Below are positions 45,169 to 57,441 of a DNA stretch of 64,000 bases, piece by piece; position 1 is the first letter of the stretch; each line of letters starts with the position of its first letter. This DNA is from Adiantum capillus-veneris. Lineage: Eukaryota > Streptophyta > Polypodiopsida > Polypodiales > Pteridaceae. The DNA is taken from positions 118,364,087 through 118,428,086 of the forward strand of contig CM043947.1 of the NCBI GenBank assembly GCA_014529385.2. The letters are read 5' to 3'. Made by a program: the position numbers and the translations under genes. Below the pieces are notes generated by a model. It worked only from the letters and a program-made list of their open reading frames with translations, had not been told where the DNA came from and ran no database searches.

Positions 45169-46894
45169 TTTCTATAAGTGCATCATATTCTGATTGCATG
45201 GCAGCCATCCAATTTTCTGAATTCTGTGCTTCATCAAAAGACAGAGGCTCCTCAACATCATGTAAACTAGACACAGCCAAAGCATAACAATTTGATGCAT
45301 AAGATGCATGGTGAGAGCCTGAACGAGTACGACTAGACAAAGGTGCATCCAATTTATTGTCACGCAAAGTGTGCACCAGCCATTTTGGCATACCTATAGC
45401 CTGCTCATTTTCAGCCCTTTCCTCATCATGTACATCTGCATCAGTAATAGGCTGATCTGTAACATTTTTAGAAACCCCCTTAGGCTGTACATTTGCCTTA
45501 TTGGAAATTACATTCATATTTCCACCACTAAAAAGAGGCAACAAAGTGTCATAAATGTCATGTGAGCTTACATTACTGTCTCTAGTACATGACAGCAAGG
45601 GTTGAACAGAATCTTCCACAAACACTACATCCCGTGAAACCAGAATACGCTTTGTTTGCGGATGATACAACCTATAACCTTTGCTTTCAGCACTATAACC
45701 AAAAAAAATACATTTGACAGCCTTATCATCCAATTTTTTGCGTTGTGTTTGTGGCACCAAAGCATATTCCAAATAGCCAAAAACACGCATGTGCTCAATA
45801 GAAGGCTTTCTATCATGCCATGCTTCATATGGAGTAATAGACTGCAAAGCTTTCGTAGGACACCTGTTAAGTACATAAGTGGCACACATGATGGCCTCAA
45901 GCCAAAAAGAATGCGGTAAAGCTTGACTTTTAACCATACATCGTGCCATTTCCGTCAGTGACCTGTTTTTCCTCTCAGCAACACCATTTTGCTGAGGTGT
46001 ATAAGGCACTGTACATTGGTGTTTTATCCCACGACTAGCCAGAAATGCATTGAATTCATGAGACATATACTCCCCCCCTCGATCGGAACGGAGGGTGCCC
46101 ATAGTACATTTCGAGACATTTTTAGCCATAGCCAGAAATTGTTTGAAGCACATAAAAACTTTGGACTTCTCTTTAAGCGAAAATACCCATGCATGCCTGG
46201 AGTAATCATCAATGAAAGTCACGAAGTACAGGTAATTGCCCAAGGACGGAGTTTGCGTGGGTCCACAAACATCACTATGCACAAGCTGCAACCTCCATGT
46301 GGCCCGAAATTAACCATCCTTTGGAAACTTAGAACGCTGCATCTTACCCAAAATACAACCTTCACAAACATGTTTGACAGGTGCTTCAAGAGGCGGCAAA
46401 CAAGCAACCATATTAGATTTCTGCAAACGCAGCAAACTTGCAAAATTCAGATGACCAAAACGTGCATGCCAAAGTTTTGCATCTGAAATAGCCCTTGAAT
46501 CTGCAGCAACATTTGCAAAATTTTGTCCACACTTGTCATACAAAGTGAGTTTATATAGCCCATGGCACAAAAGGCCAAATGCAACAATTTCATCACCAAA
46601 ACTGAGATCATGAACTGTACATCTGCCATCCACAAATTTGACTACAAGTCCAAGTCTAGCAAGTGCGGATACAGACAAGAGATTCTTCTTGATCCTAGGT
46701 ACATTAAGTGCATTAACAAGTGTGAAAGAACTGCCATTAGCAGCAGTAAGCACAATCTTTCCAACTCCTTCAACCGGATAAGAGGCATTGTTGGCACAAG
46801 TGACTAAATTCCCATGAGGGACAGACTCAAGAGAGGTAAACAATTCACGATGTGAGGTAATGTGCTTTGTAGCACCACTGTCGAAATACCACAC
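45077..46894 (-). pseudogene. copia 2 protease and integrase remnant
   Basis: 46894-46310 begins MWYFDSGATKHIT (protease active site DSG) and ends with the pre-integrase zinc region LWHARFGHLNFASLLRL and CEGCILGKM. A stop after FPKDG separates it from the integrase core in the same frame, 46291-45077, with HSDVCGPTQTP, FIDDYSRHAWVFSLK, RSDRGGEYMS and YTPQQNGVAERKNRS (the DDE residues), then the linker to RT. Confidence 0.92.
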
Positions 46895-47871
46895 ATGTGA
46901 ATCTGCAACAACTGAGATGCATGTATCATGGACAACTGAGATGCTTTACAATAATGGCAATGCATCTTCTTTTTGCCCTTATCACCAGAATTTCCAGACG
47001 AATTGCTGCCAGCAGAAGATTTAGGAACATAATTTTTGCCACTCGCAGCAGAACTATAAGAAGTGGCTGCATTGCTGTTACCACCCTTTCTTTGAGAAGC
47101 AATAAAAGCCTGTTCAACTGCATGCTGTCTAGTCCTGTTTTTTCTAGAAAGTGACTCTTGCAACAGTAATGTGCATAATGCATCAAACTTGACAACTTCT
47201 GGATTTTCTTGGGTCATAAGTCTCCAAGTACTAGCAAAAGTCTAGTAAGAATCTGGTAAGGCATCAAGAACAGTTTGCACAAGGGAACTGTCTGAAATGA
47301 CTTCTCCTGCAGAAATAAGTTGCTCATTGATATACTTAAAACTAGCAAGGAAAGTGTCCATATCATCTTCCTCATGCATAATCTTCGACTCCAGCTCTTT
47401 ACGCAGCAAAGCAATTTTAGCCTCATTGCGACTTGCATAAAGGCCAGCCAAAATATCCCAAGCCTGTTTTGCAGATTTTGCTGAACGAATGTGTGGAACA
47501 ATGGTACGCTTCATAGAAAACACAATCAATGCATGAGCCTGCGCATCCTTAACATCCCAGTGAGCTTGTTCTGCCGTAGGCAAAACAACTCTAACAGCAG
47601 CAATCCTTGCAGCAAGATCTGCAACATCCTCAACATCGCCTACATCCTCAGAACCAGGACGTATATCAATGCCCTGCACAATATTCCAGACACCCTTTGA
47701 CACAAGAACGTGTTGCATCATATAAGCCCACATATGGTAATTGTCCCCATCCAACTTGTCCTCAGTAGCAAACATCTTGAACACATCTGTGTTGTTGTTG
47801 TCAGCGATGGTAAATGCTGCACCTGATGTGAAAACTGCCAAAAAATAGGAGAAATGGAGCGGGAACAACAC
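46804..47871 (-). pseudogene. copia 2 Gag remnant with a damaged zinc knuckle
   Basis: 47871-47242 encodes a copia Gag N-terminal region (EDKLDGDNYHMWAYMMQ, AKQAWDILAGLYAS, MDTFLASFKYINEQL) and stops after LPDSY. The same frame resumes at 47217 with MTQENPEVVKF and runs to a knuckle that reads CHYC and then departs from the family pattern before the expected His and Cys. Loss of the knuckle coincides with a frame change into the protease. Confidence 0.85.
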
Positions 47872-48156
47872 TTTCTATATAGCACAAACTGTAGAAGACT
47901 GTAAGGAACATGTTATGCAGAAAACGGCACTGACAGAAATTCTGCACAAAATGACAAAATTGCTCGTGCAGACCTGCCTGTAGTGGAAACGGAGGTCGAA
48001 ATGAGCCCGAATCAGAAATCTGAGGAGACTAAACTCTGTGAGCTCCCCCAAAATATTTGTCGACTTGCGAACGCTCGCCAAAGCTCACTAAAATCGGAGA
48101 AAGTGAGTAGGCGTATGCTGGAGCAGCTGGCGACTAAGCTCGGGAGGACGCAACCT

Positions 48157-48170
48157 GCTCTGATACCAAT
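48157..48170 (-). promoter_or_regulatory. primer-binding site of copia 2
   Basis: The minus strand reads ATTGGTATCAGAGC directly after the 5' LTR, the initiator tRNA-Met type site. Confidence 0.92.
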
Positions 48171-48415
48171 TGTTGGAATTAGGGTTGCAGAGAAACACAC
48201 ACAGCTTGGAGAAGACGAAGGAAGCTTAAGGCACACAATAGAGAGTGTATTACTTAGTGTGCAATGGAAAGATAGATAGCCCTAGAGTGATGGGTGTATA
48301 TATAATGCACGGGGTAAAAAACCTCCTAAAGAGGGAAAAAATGCCCCGGCGGTCCTAGTGTGTGAACACACTAGGATGTGTTCACACACATCACTACCAC
48401 ATGTATATGGTAACA
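48171..48415 (-). repeat. 5' LTR of copia 2 with palindromic insertion
   Basis: Homologous to 43437-43663. An extra 18 bp near 48362-48380 creates the palindrome cctagtgtg-tgaa-cacactagg. Confidence 0.93.
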
Positions 48416-50566
48416 AGAAGAACTCATGTATTCTTGTGGACACTTCATTCTTCTTACCACTTACAAAATCTAAGCTTGACCCATCGCTATATAGTCACCC
48501 ACATCACATCCATAAAATGGAGCATCACCACGATAAGCCAAATCACCAGGAGACACCATTGAGTAGGCAAAAACACACAACTCTTTGAACAAGATAATGC
48601 CATCTGCAAAATTGTTGACACATTTTGAAAGTAAGAAAAGATTAGGATACAATTAGTAAAAGACTTACAATGTAATAAAGATTACCTTTTGCAAGCTCCC
48701 TTGTCTCATGTGCATTCTTGACAGTGTTGGCAACCTCCGTCTCAATGTCTAGTTCAACTAGATCATAGAAGCTCATTATACAAAATCAAGAGAGACAAAC
48801 AAGATACAATGCAAAATAATCAAAAAGTCTCTTACCATCATGTGTCTCTACTGTTTTTGTATTTTTATCCTTCTTTTCTTTGCCAAGACTTATAACTTGC
48901 TTTCCATGTCCATGGAGTTTAAAAAGTTCTCGCTCTCTAGCAAAGATAACTCCAGGTTTGAGATCTACCCACCAAGGGTCATTTGTAAGCTCCCAGATGA
49001 AAAATCACGCATGTTTGGTGGATAGATACAACTCACACTTTCCAAGTCACACCATATTGGGAGACATTGTACTGGAATCTCTTTCAATTTACCCTCTTTT
49101 ACTAGTGCAAAAAGGTATCTACAACACATTCAATGATGGATTTAACTAAAGCTAAATCAAGGCACCAAAAGAAGACCTAATAATATTTAGATTTATTTAT
49201 CATTAAAGAATAGATAGAGATTACCTATAGACAACATGCTGAGCCGCTTGGTCTAGCTTCGTGGCTTTAGATTGTGAAGATTTTGCCTTGTGAGTGCCCT
49301 TATACTCGGACTTTGAATCCCTTTTCCTCAACATGTGATTTCTAGATTCAAGTTTAATTTCTTCCATGTAAGCTTGCAAGGTATAATCATGGGGAAGCAA
49401 CATTGGAGATGTTGGATCACATAAAGAAGAAAGATCTCCAAGAGTGACTATGGCTGCACACTCTATTTTTTCCAAGAAAACTTCCTTTGCTAACCATCTA
49501 CAAAAAGAAACAAATGTCACACTAAAGCCAAATACAAAATAAAACTTTATAGCATTTGAAATATTACCCTCTATAGTCGATATCTCCCGAAGGTACAAAG
49601 TATATCTCTCGCATACGTTTACTTGCATCAAGTAGAGATAAAAGATTCACATGTTTCTCAACTCTCATTTCTGTCAAGGCAAGGCTCTTTAGTTTACCCA
49701 AGGTAATGATACAATCTTTGCCTTCAAACCGCAATGAAAACACTTCCTCCTTCCATACATCCCCATGACGAGGATCAAGGATACTCAATATCTAAAGACA
49801 AATAAGAGGGATTCAATAAAAGCAAACACTAAAAAAGAAACACAAAACTAATTATTTATCATGACATAAACTAAGTTTATAAATTTTCTTACCATGCCCA
49901 TCTTGTGTGAGTACTTCTTATGTATGCGCACTTGCTCCTTATTTTTAAATTGAAGTCTTTCCTCCTCTGGCTTTGATTTTGTGCTAATTTCTAGTGCTCT
50001 AGAAAGATCAACATTATACTCCACCTGTCCATCAAGTAATGCTTAAAAACAAAAAATACAAAACTATAAGAAATAGCACAAAAACTTCTATAAGTAAACA
50101 CTTGAAAAACAAGTTTTGCCAAATAGCTTCTAGTAAATGGAAACCAAGTCTTTTTTCCTTTGTTCTCTTTGTTTCTAGCTTTCTCTAATAGCCTTAGCTG
50201 ATCTTTAGTTAGACTCTTCATGTATGCTTTACACTCACAATCACATATGTTGTTTGTGTTGATGAGAGTGTCGTGAAGACTTGGCTTAACAATGTCATGC
50301 TCATTTAACCTTGCATACACAAAAAACGATCAATTTAAATCAATTATAAAATCTTGTTTGCAAGACGAACATAGCATTGAAAAGAACACTTACGAGTTTT
50401 CTCTTTGCAACATTAGGAAAAATATGAACCCTCTAGGGGCCCTTTGGGATTAAGGTTAACTACAGGCCAGCCAATAGGAAGAGGGTGGTGGACACACTCT
50501 ATACCATCAAAAAAGTAGGGGGACAAGGTAGGCTTACACCTCTTAATGGCCTCTTACCTAGTGAGA
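48416..50566 (-). pseudogene. 5' exons of a decayed multi-exon gene, function unknown
   Basis: At least seven exon-like segments with GT-AG borders are visible on the minus strand: about 50566-50394 (FFDGIECVHHPLPIGWPVVN), 50309-50103 (SLTKDQLRLLEKARNKENKG), 50024-49893 (VEYNVDLSRALEISTKSKPE), 49791-49568 (LDPRHGDVWKEEVFSLRFEG), 49497-49225 (RWLAKEVFLEKIECAAIVTL), 49118-48836 (YLFALVKEGKLKEIPVQCLP), 48771-48686 (FYDLVELDIETEVANTVKN). A further exon starts at 48603 and is cut by copia 2 at 48416. Together with 42647-43436 this is one transcription unit. Frameshifts occur in the 49118-48836 and 48603-48416 exons. I do not recognise the N-terminal domains. It may be a host gene or the gene of a large DNA transposon. 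Confidence 0.6.
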
Positions 50567-50599
50567 AGGTAAGGGAGGTAGTTAGGGGAAAGGGAGGAC

Positions 50600-50617
50600 G
50601 GGGGGGGGGGGGGGGGG
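50600..50617. repeat. 18-nt poly(G) tract
   Basis: Eighteen consecutive G on the plus strand. Two other C homopolymers of the same length lie at 35240-35257 and 60526-60543. Confidence 0.95.
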
Positions 50618-53038
50618 ACCACTTTGACCTCTTTTCCCCCACTTTTTGGCCCGGATTTTAAAATACATGAAAAAAATTCAAAATTTCAAGTTTTCCCTCC
50701 TTAAAAGGTCCCCAAACCTTTTTCATGGCCAAAATAGTATTTTTGACCTCCAAAAGTAAAAAACGTGCACTAAAAATCCAAAAAATTGTTTTTTTTTTCC
50801 CAAAAAAAATCAAAACATCATTTTGCACCCCCAAAGTCTTTCAAAAGCTATTCTATAGCTAAAAAGTGATTTTCTCTCTCTACAAACCCTTTTCCAAGCT
50901 CTCCATTGCTGCAATAACCACATGTACCCCCTAGTCCAGCATTATCTCTCTGGGAGCTTTCTCCCACCGCCATTGTAGCACCAAGCAAGCTCCTCCCCCA
51001 TCTCTTCCCCTTGCCCACCACATTGTTTCACAGCAAGCTAGCTCCTCTCCCTTCTCTCACATCCATTACAGCATGAAAAAAGATTCTTCTCCTTGTACTT
51101 TCATTCACTCACACTACATGGAAACCTCTACTCCCGAAGGTGGCGAAAGTATGAGGTCACATAAATTGCATACCACAAAAATAGGAGGTGTGAATAGTGT
51201 GTGGGCATTGCAAGGGTTCGTCTCGAACATAAAGATAGAATGGTAAGGAAACTACCCTTGTAGCTTACATTCATAGCTTAACATCATCTCCATCTTGAGG
51301 TTTATCATGCTGGAGAGAACAAACCTCTAAATTATGGCTTTCAATGTTTATGATTCACACCTCTTAACACTGGGTGGTGCTATTTTGTTGATGGCTTTGG
51401 TGCGCCATCTATAGTTGTGTAGTATGTGATTGAGTCTCATAATGCAAGTAAGTTGTGCTATCTATGGAGCGTCATGAAAGATTTTTCTTATAATTTATTC
51501 TTTGTATAGTTGTCATTAGATTATTAGAATGATATCATTTTGTACTTTATAACTTTGTGCTTACATAATCTATTGTTTACTTACAAAGTGGACTTTTTTT
51601 CAGAGGACATGAGCAATCAACCATGTGCATAGATGGAAATCACTATATTTTTGTTCCATGAGGAACCTTTCACTACCACGTTAAAGGATTTTGATAAGAA
51701 TAGTAAAATTTTTGTAGAATCTTGAACCAATAGGTACTCTCTAGGAGCTCTTAGAAAAGCCATCCATATAGTATTACTAGTAAGAGACACCTAACAACAA
51801 TAACATTGTCTCCGTTTGTGATTATTTTCATGAGGCTGGATTCCTCTATAAATGCAATATAGATATGTTTTTTTGTTAAATGGTGTCGCATTGAATGAGA
51901 GTATTTAATTTAGATTACTGGAGTTTTATACAAATTTGAGAAATATTGTTGACCTTTATGGATATTTTGATTTTCTTGTAGGACATTTCAAGTCTCAAGT
52001 CTTGATCACTCACCATGAAGAAATTCAAGCAATATTTTGGTTTCAGTTTAATCATTAATGGTTATTCTTATTAAAGTGGATCATAACCTTTGTCAAGATG
52101 TCCTCATTTGGGGATGTTTAATATATATCATTAGCAACATTTCACAAGTTGAGAAAGCTAAATTCTTGCTTTTCAATATGTTATTGTTTCCAAACTATGC
52201 CTATGCCAAGCTTGACTTATAGAAATGGCAACTTGAGATGGAGGTGTCGATGTATAGGGGTGACTTATTATTGATCCATGTTTCATCATACACATATTGT
52301 AAAGCCTTTGAGTTTCCACCTTTTTGAGTAGTGTTGGTAAGTTTTTGGTGTCAAATCTTCTTAAATATCCTTATTCACGAGCTATGGGTAGTTATCTCTT
52401 TGGTATTGCTAAAGATGATACCAATAGCTATTACCTTGTGAACTTAACTGTTAAATTGCAGATTTGATCTTTACTATGTAGCTCATTTGGATAGAGAACG
52501 TGTAAACATAAATTATAGATACATGCATTGTTAACATAGAAGTGTACCACTTGAACCTATGTAAACCGCTAATCAAGAAATCTTTGGTTGAATAGTATAA
52601 CAATAGGGGTCACAAGTGGTTTCAAATACCAAATAAATGGCTTAACCAAAACATTCCCAAGAGCACAAGGTGGACACAAGGAAGTAAGAATTGGCTCTTT
52701 GTTTGGGCGATTTCTAGTCTTGAATGTTTGGGGCACAGGATTTGTAAGGCCTTTGACCTGGGGAGTTCACTAAAGTATATGTAACATAGCATATGCGTTC
52801 AACAGAATGGATTTTATATTCTTGTAAAGTTATAGAAACATATGTAGATAAGACCTATAAGAGGTACTTTTAATCCATTTTGGGTGAACGCACATGATAT
52901 AGGAAAACTTTACATAATGAATGTTTCGGACCTTTGAACACAAAGAAAAGGGAAGGGGGGGGGAGGGGGTGTGCTCTGATTACATCAAACACTAGACCTG
53001 TATCTCATAGACATGCATTTAAAAAAAGCCCCTATTTG
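50618..53038. other. low-information stretch, no gene recognised
   Basis: AT-rich DNA with short open frames only (for example 52588-52773, 61 codons, no family match). No transposon ends, tandem array or RNA structure was recognised apart from G-rich tracts near 52955. Confidence 0.55.
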
Positions 53039-53173
53039 TCATTATAAGGTCCCAGGGACCCTCACAAAGAGGGGCCACAAGGGCGCGTAGAATGGCCATC
53101 CAAGGACCCTGGATGGCCATTTTGCGCGCCCTTGTGGTCCCTCTTTTTGAGGGTCCCTGGGGCCTTATAATGA
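53039..53173. repeat. 135-bp near-perfect inverted repeat (foldback hairpin A)
   Basis: tcattataaggtcccaggga at the left and tccctggggccttataatga at the right are complementary. About 63 of 68 bases per arm pair, with almost no loop. It is related in its centre (cacaagggcgcg...gccatcc) to hairpin B and to a half copy at about 53350-53397. This looks like a MITE or foldback element, or a small-RNA precursor. Confidence 0.85.
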
Positions 53174-53446
53174 TAAACACACACCAAGAACAGGGGTAGT
53201 GGACACAAGGAAGCAAAAAATATTTGATGAGCATGATACAAGGTTTAGGTATTTGCCATTGGGGGGTGGTGGCCCGGGGGGGGGGAGTTTGCTATGAATA
53301 CATCAAACTGCACACTTCTATCTCATCGCCATGGATAAAGAAAGATTGTATTTGCCACAAGGGCATGAGAATGGCCATCCAGGCCATAGCAAAATGGGGG
53401 GGGAGGGGAAGCTCTTGCTCTCTGTAGATTCAACATAGCATCTTTA

Positions 53447-53653
53447 TATCATCCTCATATACAATAATTTTGTAATTTTTTTTCATGTAAAAGCCCACAG
53501 GGCCCTCAGCAAGACTGACCACAAGGGCGTGCAAAAAGCCCATTTTGGACTTTTGGATGGGCTTTTTGCGCGTCCTTGTGGCCAGTCTTGCTGAGGGCCC
53601 TGAGAGTCTTTACAATGACAAAAATTGCAAAATTATTGTGTATGAGGATGATA
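53447..53653. repeat. 207-bp near-perfect inverted repeat (foldback hairpin B)
   Basis: Arms of about 100 bp from tatcatcctcatatacaata to its complement at 53653 pair at roughly 90%, including gggccctcagcaagactg and gcaaaaagcccat. The loop is a few bases. The core resembles hairpin A. Confidence 0.88.
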
Positions 53654-55647
53654 CGATGTTAAGTTTTTTTTTATTGAAGTATTGAACTTTTAGGCTGCTT
53701 TCAATAGCTTCTAGCTTCCAATCAGCTCTGAATCTGTTTAGGCTTGTCTCACATGGATTTGTTCATTTCGTTGCGCTCTTCGACCCTCATGTGATGCAAA
53801 AAAATCATATCTTGCTCGGATTCTCCAAAAATCAACGTGTAAGTTGGAAATTTCTAAAAAAATATGTAAAGCAAACATTTCTTACTTTTCCTTAATCTAC
53901 GGGCTCCAACGAGCATTAAAACCATGGAATCTAAAAATACTCAAAGAACCAATGTTTTTTATTGTGTGAAGGACTATATTTCCTACATACAAAACTTTCC
54001 CAAAATCTCGCCCTAACACCTTCAAAACTGGCTTCCAAGGAGTGCCCTCGGTCAAAATTTGAAACTGAAGGAAAACAATCAGAATGAACTCCTAAACTGT
54101 GTACAAACTTTAAAATAACCAAAATTTTCTTCAAAGAAAAGCTATTGCTAAAAATTTGAAAATAGGCTTTCCTTGGACTTCCCACTACGATAGAAATCAA
54201 AGGGTTCAAGGAGAGGTATGGTGTCACAAGTGCATGGTAGGAATCTCACCGAAGTTTTTTTCATCAAGATATCTTGTACTTTATCATGTCTTCTCATGTA
54301 CAATCTTACCAAAAAAATACAAATTTACACTTTAGATGACTACAAATCTTATTTAACTTATCAAACAATTTAAAATATGATAGACCTAGAGTGCTCTTAC
54401 ACATCAACAAACGAAAAAGTCCAAATTTATTCTCATTAACTTTGATAAACATACATTCGTGAACAACTTCCAATGAGTAGTGCGGTCATAGTTCTTACAT
54501 CCATTCCATGACATGGTATGCTTATGGGTGACCTATCACATAAAAATATCTTTGGTGGGGGTGCCCTCAAGTTAGGAAAGGGTGTGTTGCTGATAAAAAG
54601 CTGTTGTATTTTCCTACTAGGGATCTCTCCATATTAGCATATTGCATCTCCCTTGAGCCATTTCACTTTGTGCCTCTATAAACATAGTAGCTCATGGCAA
54701 TAAGTGGTACTCTATGTCAATAGCTTTAGTTGAGGCCCGATGGGAATGTAGTCAAAGGAAATTATTGATTTCCTTGCTTTAGCACAAATTGGACACTTTT
54801 TGCAGCATTCCAAGAAATCATGTTTAAGCCTTGATGACAATGATCCACCTTCACATGTGCACTTAAGAACCTCTCTTAAGTTGTTTTGCTGGAATAAGAT
54901 GGATTATCATACTCATTCTATAGTGCATCAATGATAAAGGCATGTTTCCACCTCCATAGTGGGTCACTTTGTGATATTTGATTAGGCCTAACTTTTCTTT
55001 TGCCAACACTAAGTTTAAATTCCAACCCAAACAACCAAAATGTCAAGCAAAATCTTGTGCATATTCCACACTTTTTTCCCCTTAGAAAATAAGGCATATC
55101 TTATTTCTGGCCATAACACTTTTATCTTTAAGCATTGCAAAAGATCTTAGAAATATTGTGATGCTAGATCTTCTCGCAACACACGAGAAAATGTTCATAA
55201 GAAGAAAGCTCGTTCTCCATCTTTTTGAAGCCCAGTGGACAAGTGATTTTGAAGAGACATTTTAAACTAGCAACCAAAGAACAATCAAAAGGATAGTACG
55301 GATTTAGAGCATTAGCATCTTTAACAATCAAAATATTAGCATCTTTAACACAAAACCATTAGCATCTTGGCAAACAATCACCGCAACATAATGTGACATC
55401 CAGGGAGGCTTCTCCCACTTTCAAGATCACAAGGCAACAACTACAGAAGGATAAGAAAGAGCCATTGAGCTAGACATGACATGAATTCTATACATGCATT
55501 GGCCTACTTTGACATTGGAGATGTGCAAGGAGCTTGGGGTCAGAGCATCCACTCTTAGCTACAAGGAGGCGATTGCTACAATAATCAAGTCTACAGATTT
55601 GATATGTCCCAACATGGGGAAGGAATTGTTCATTTATGGGGACAAAA

Positions 55648-55650
<3 letters not shown>
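53654..55650. other. low-information stretch, no gene recognised
   Basis: AT-rich with only short frames. A small direct repeat, attagcatctttaac, occurs three times at about 55310-55370. Nothing else is recognised. Confidence 0.55.

Positions 55651-55738
<88 letters not shown>
55651..55738. repeat. compound (TC)n(AC)n microsatellite
   Basis: TC units at about 55651-55705 run directly into AC units to 55738. This is the reverse complement of the GT-then-GA order seen elsewhere. Confidence 0.95.
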
Positions 55739-55741
<3 letters not shown>

Positions 55742-55849
55742 GTTTCTCATACACATGTTCATAAATCCTTATCTCTTCATAACATCAATCGTAATGAATC
55801 CAGACTTCAAGATGTGTAATTTCCTTCTTGAGTAAGAAGGATTTTTATC

Positions 55850-56200
55850 TATGCCAACAAAATTTAGTGTAGAAACCTTCAAAGTCAATCATGATAAAAA
55901 AAAACCGTTTAGTGTAATCCCACTTACAAATTTTAAGATTTACCTCTACATTTTAAATTTGAAAGTGAAAAGATTTACCTCTAATGTTCTCATACCTAGG
56001 TTTTGCAAAGACAGTGCCAAACAGTGTTTGGGAAAATTATATTTTAAATTTGAATGTGAGAAATCCTTCAAAAATTATAGAAATTAAATGAGAAAACCTT
56101 CAAATTTAGTCCATTTATCTCTAATGTTCTCATATCTACGTTTATATGGGTAATGTCAAGTTTTTTTATCCCACCCTACAAATTTACATTTTAAATTTGA
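55850..56200 (+). repeat. copies of the dispersed CTAGGTTTAGTGTAATC family
   Basis: gtttagtgtaatcccacttac at about 55906 followed by aaattttaagatttacctct, with a second degraded copy at 56080-56190. Non-coding. Confidence 0.65.
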
Positions 56201-56904
56201 AAATGAATGGTGCACTCATGCATAGTGTTTTAGATACATCTGATTGGTTCCCTACAAGATGCCATGTCTTGAACTTTGACCCACGGGTTCAAAAACCAAT
56301 AAGTTGAACTCCAACACAAGGCGAGGAGAATGAGAGGAAGCTAGTGCCCTTTCCTTTCTCTTAAGCATCCTACCTTGGGACCATAGTGTACTTTGTAGGA
56401 CCACACGACTAGGGTGTCCATGATAGCATCTTCATCAATTGGGTCTTTCTATGCATGATCACCATGAGTTGTAGAGAGGTTGCAGGAGATTGCGGACCTC
56501 ATAGTTATTATGTATGTAATTGATATTTACTATTAGTACTTTGTTAAATAAGTGAGGTAGGGAAACCCCTAAAATACTATATCAATAGGGCCATGGGTCA
56601 CGATTGTAATGCAAAGTAGAAAGGGCTAATAGAGTAGGCAATGCCCAAATTTGACATTGGTAAGATGGATGGGCTCGTACTTTGAGCTACCCCCATGTGA
56701 TTATTTGAGTGGATTTCTTTGTTGTGGAGAGGACTAGAGAAAACAAAAGGATTGTAGAGGTATATACATATTTTGGTATCGATATATGCAAAACATATGT
56801 TTTTGAGCTTAAAAGAAGAATGTGGGTAAAACTTTTCTCCACAAAGAAAACCGGGCTTTTTCCAAGAAACTGGCTTTTTGGTTAAAACTCTGTGGGTGGG
56901 TGTG
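56201..56904. other. intergenic stretch, no gene
   Basis: No recognisable coding, repeat or RNA feature. Confidence 0.6.
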
Positions 56905-57217
56905 ACAACCTAGGTTTAATGTAATCTCAATTCTTGAAAACAACCTAGGTTTATTGTAATCCGACCCCTCCTCAACCCCCCTGTCGATATATGCAATGCT
57001 ATCTCCACATTTACGCAGCACCTCGTGGCTAGCTCCACCGCTTGACTTGGCCCTACACCATATTGCAGCAGTGCTACTAGCCATAGCACTATTTTCAACA
57101 GTACTATGGGCTCTTCTATGCACAAATCTTGCTCATATTAGTTGCTACTCTTTTTTGTGCTCTTGTACATTGATGCTTTATGCTCCTCCCATTGATGGGC
57201 ACTCTACCTGTGTGTGT

Positions 57218-57275
<58 letters not shown>

Positions 57276-57377
57276 GTGGCATGGTGGATACTCGAAGGGA
57301 TGGTCCTTTCTGTATGTAGCTGGCTTTTTTGTTAAAACTCTGTGGGTTGAAATCAACTAGGCTATGAGTGAATACAA

Positions 57378-57441
<64 letters not shown>

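Larger units (their letters stand above)
43437..48415 (-). mobile_element. Ty1/copia retrotransposon 2, inserted in an exon
   Basis: LTRs at 43437-43663 (227 bp) and 48171-48415 (245 bp), AGAAG target duplications at 43432-43436 and 48416-48420, a primer site at 48157-48170 and a polypurine tract (CCAGGGGGGATT, minus strand) beside the 3' LTR. Gag, protease, integrase, RT and RNase H remnants follow in copia order. The LTRs differ by about eight substitutions plus an 18-bp insertion in the 5' LTR. Removing the element and one AGAAG rejoins an open exon of the surrounding gene. Confidence 0.93.

Noticed and set aside
52588-52773. 61-codon plus-strand frame
   Set aside because: Short, isolated, with no family resemblance or flanking signals.
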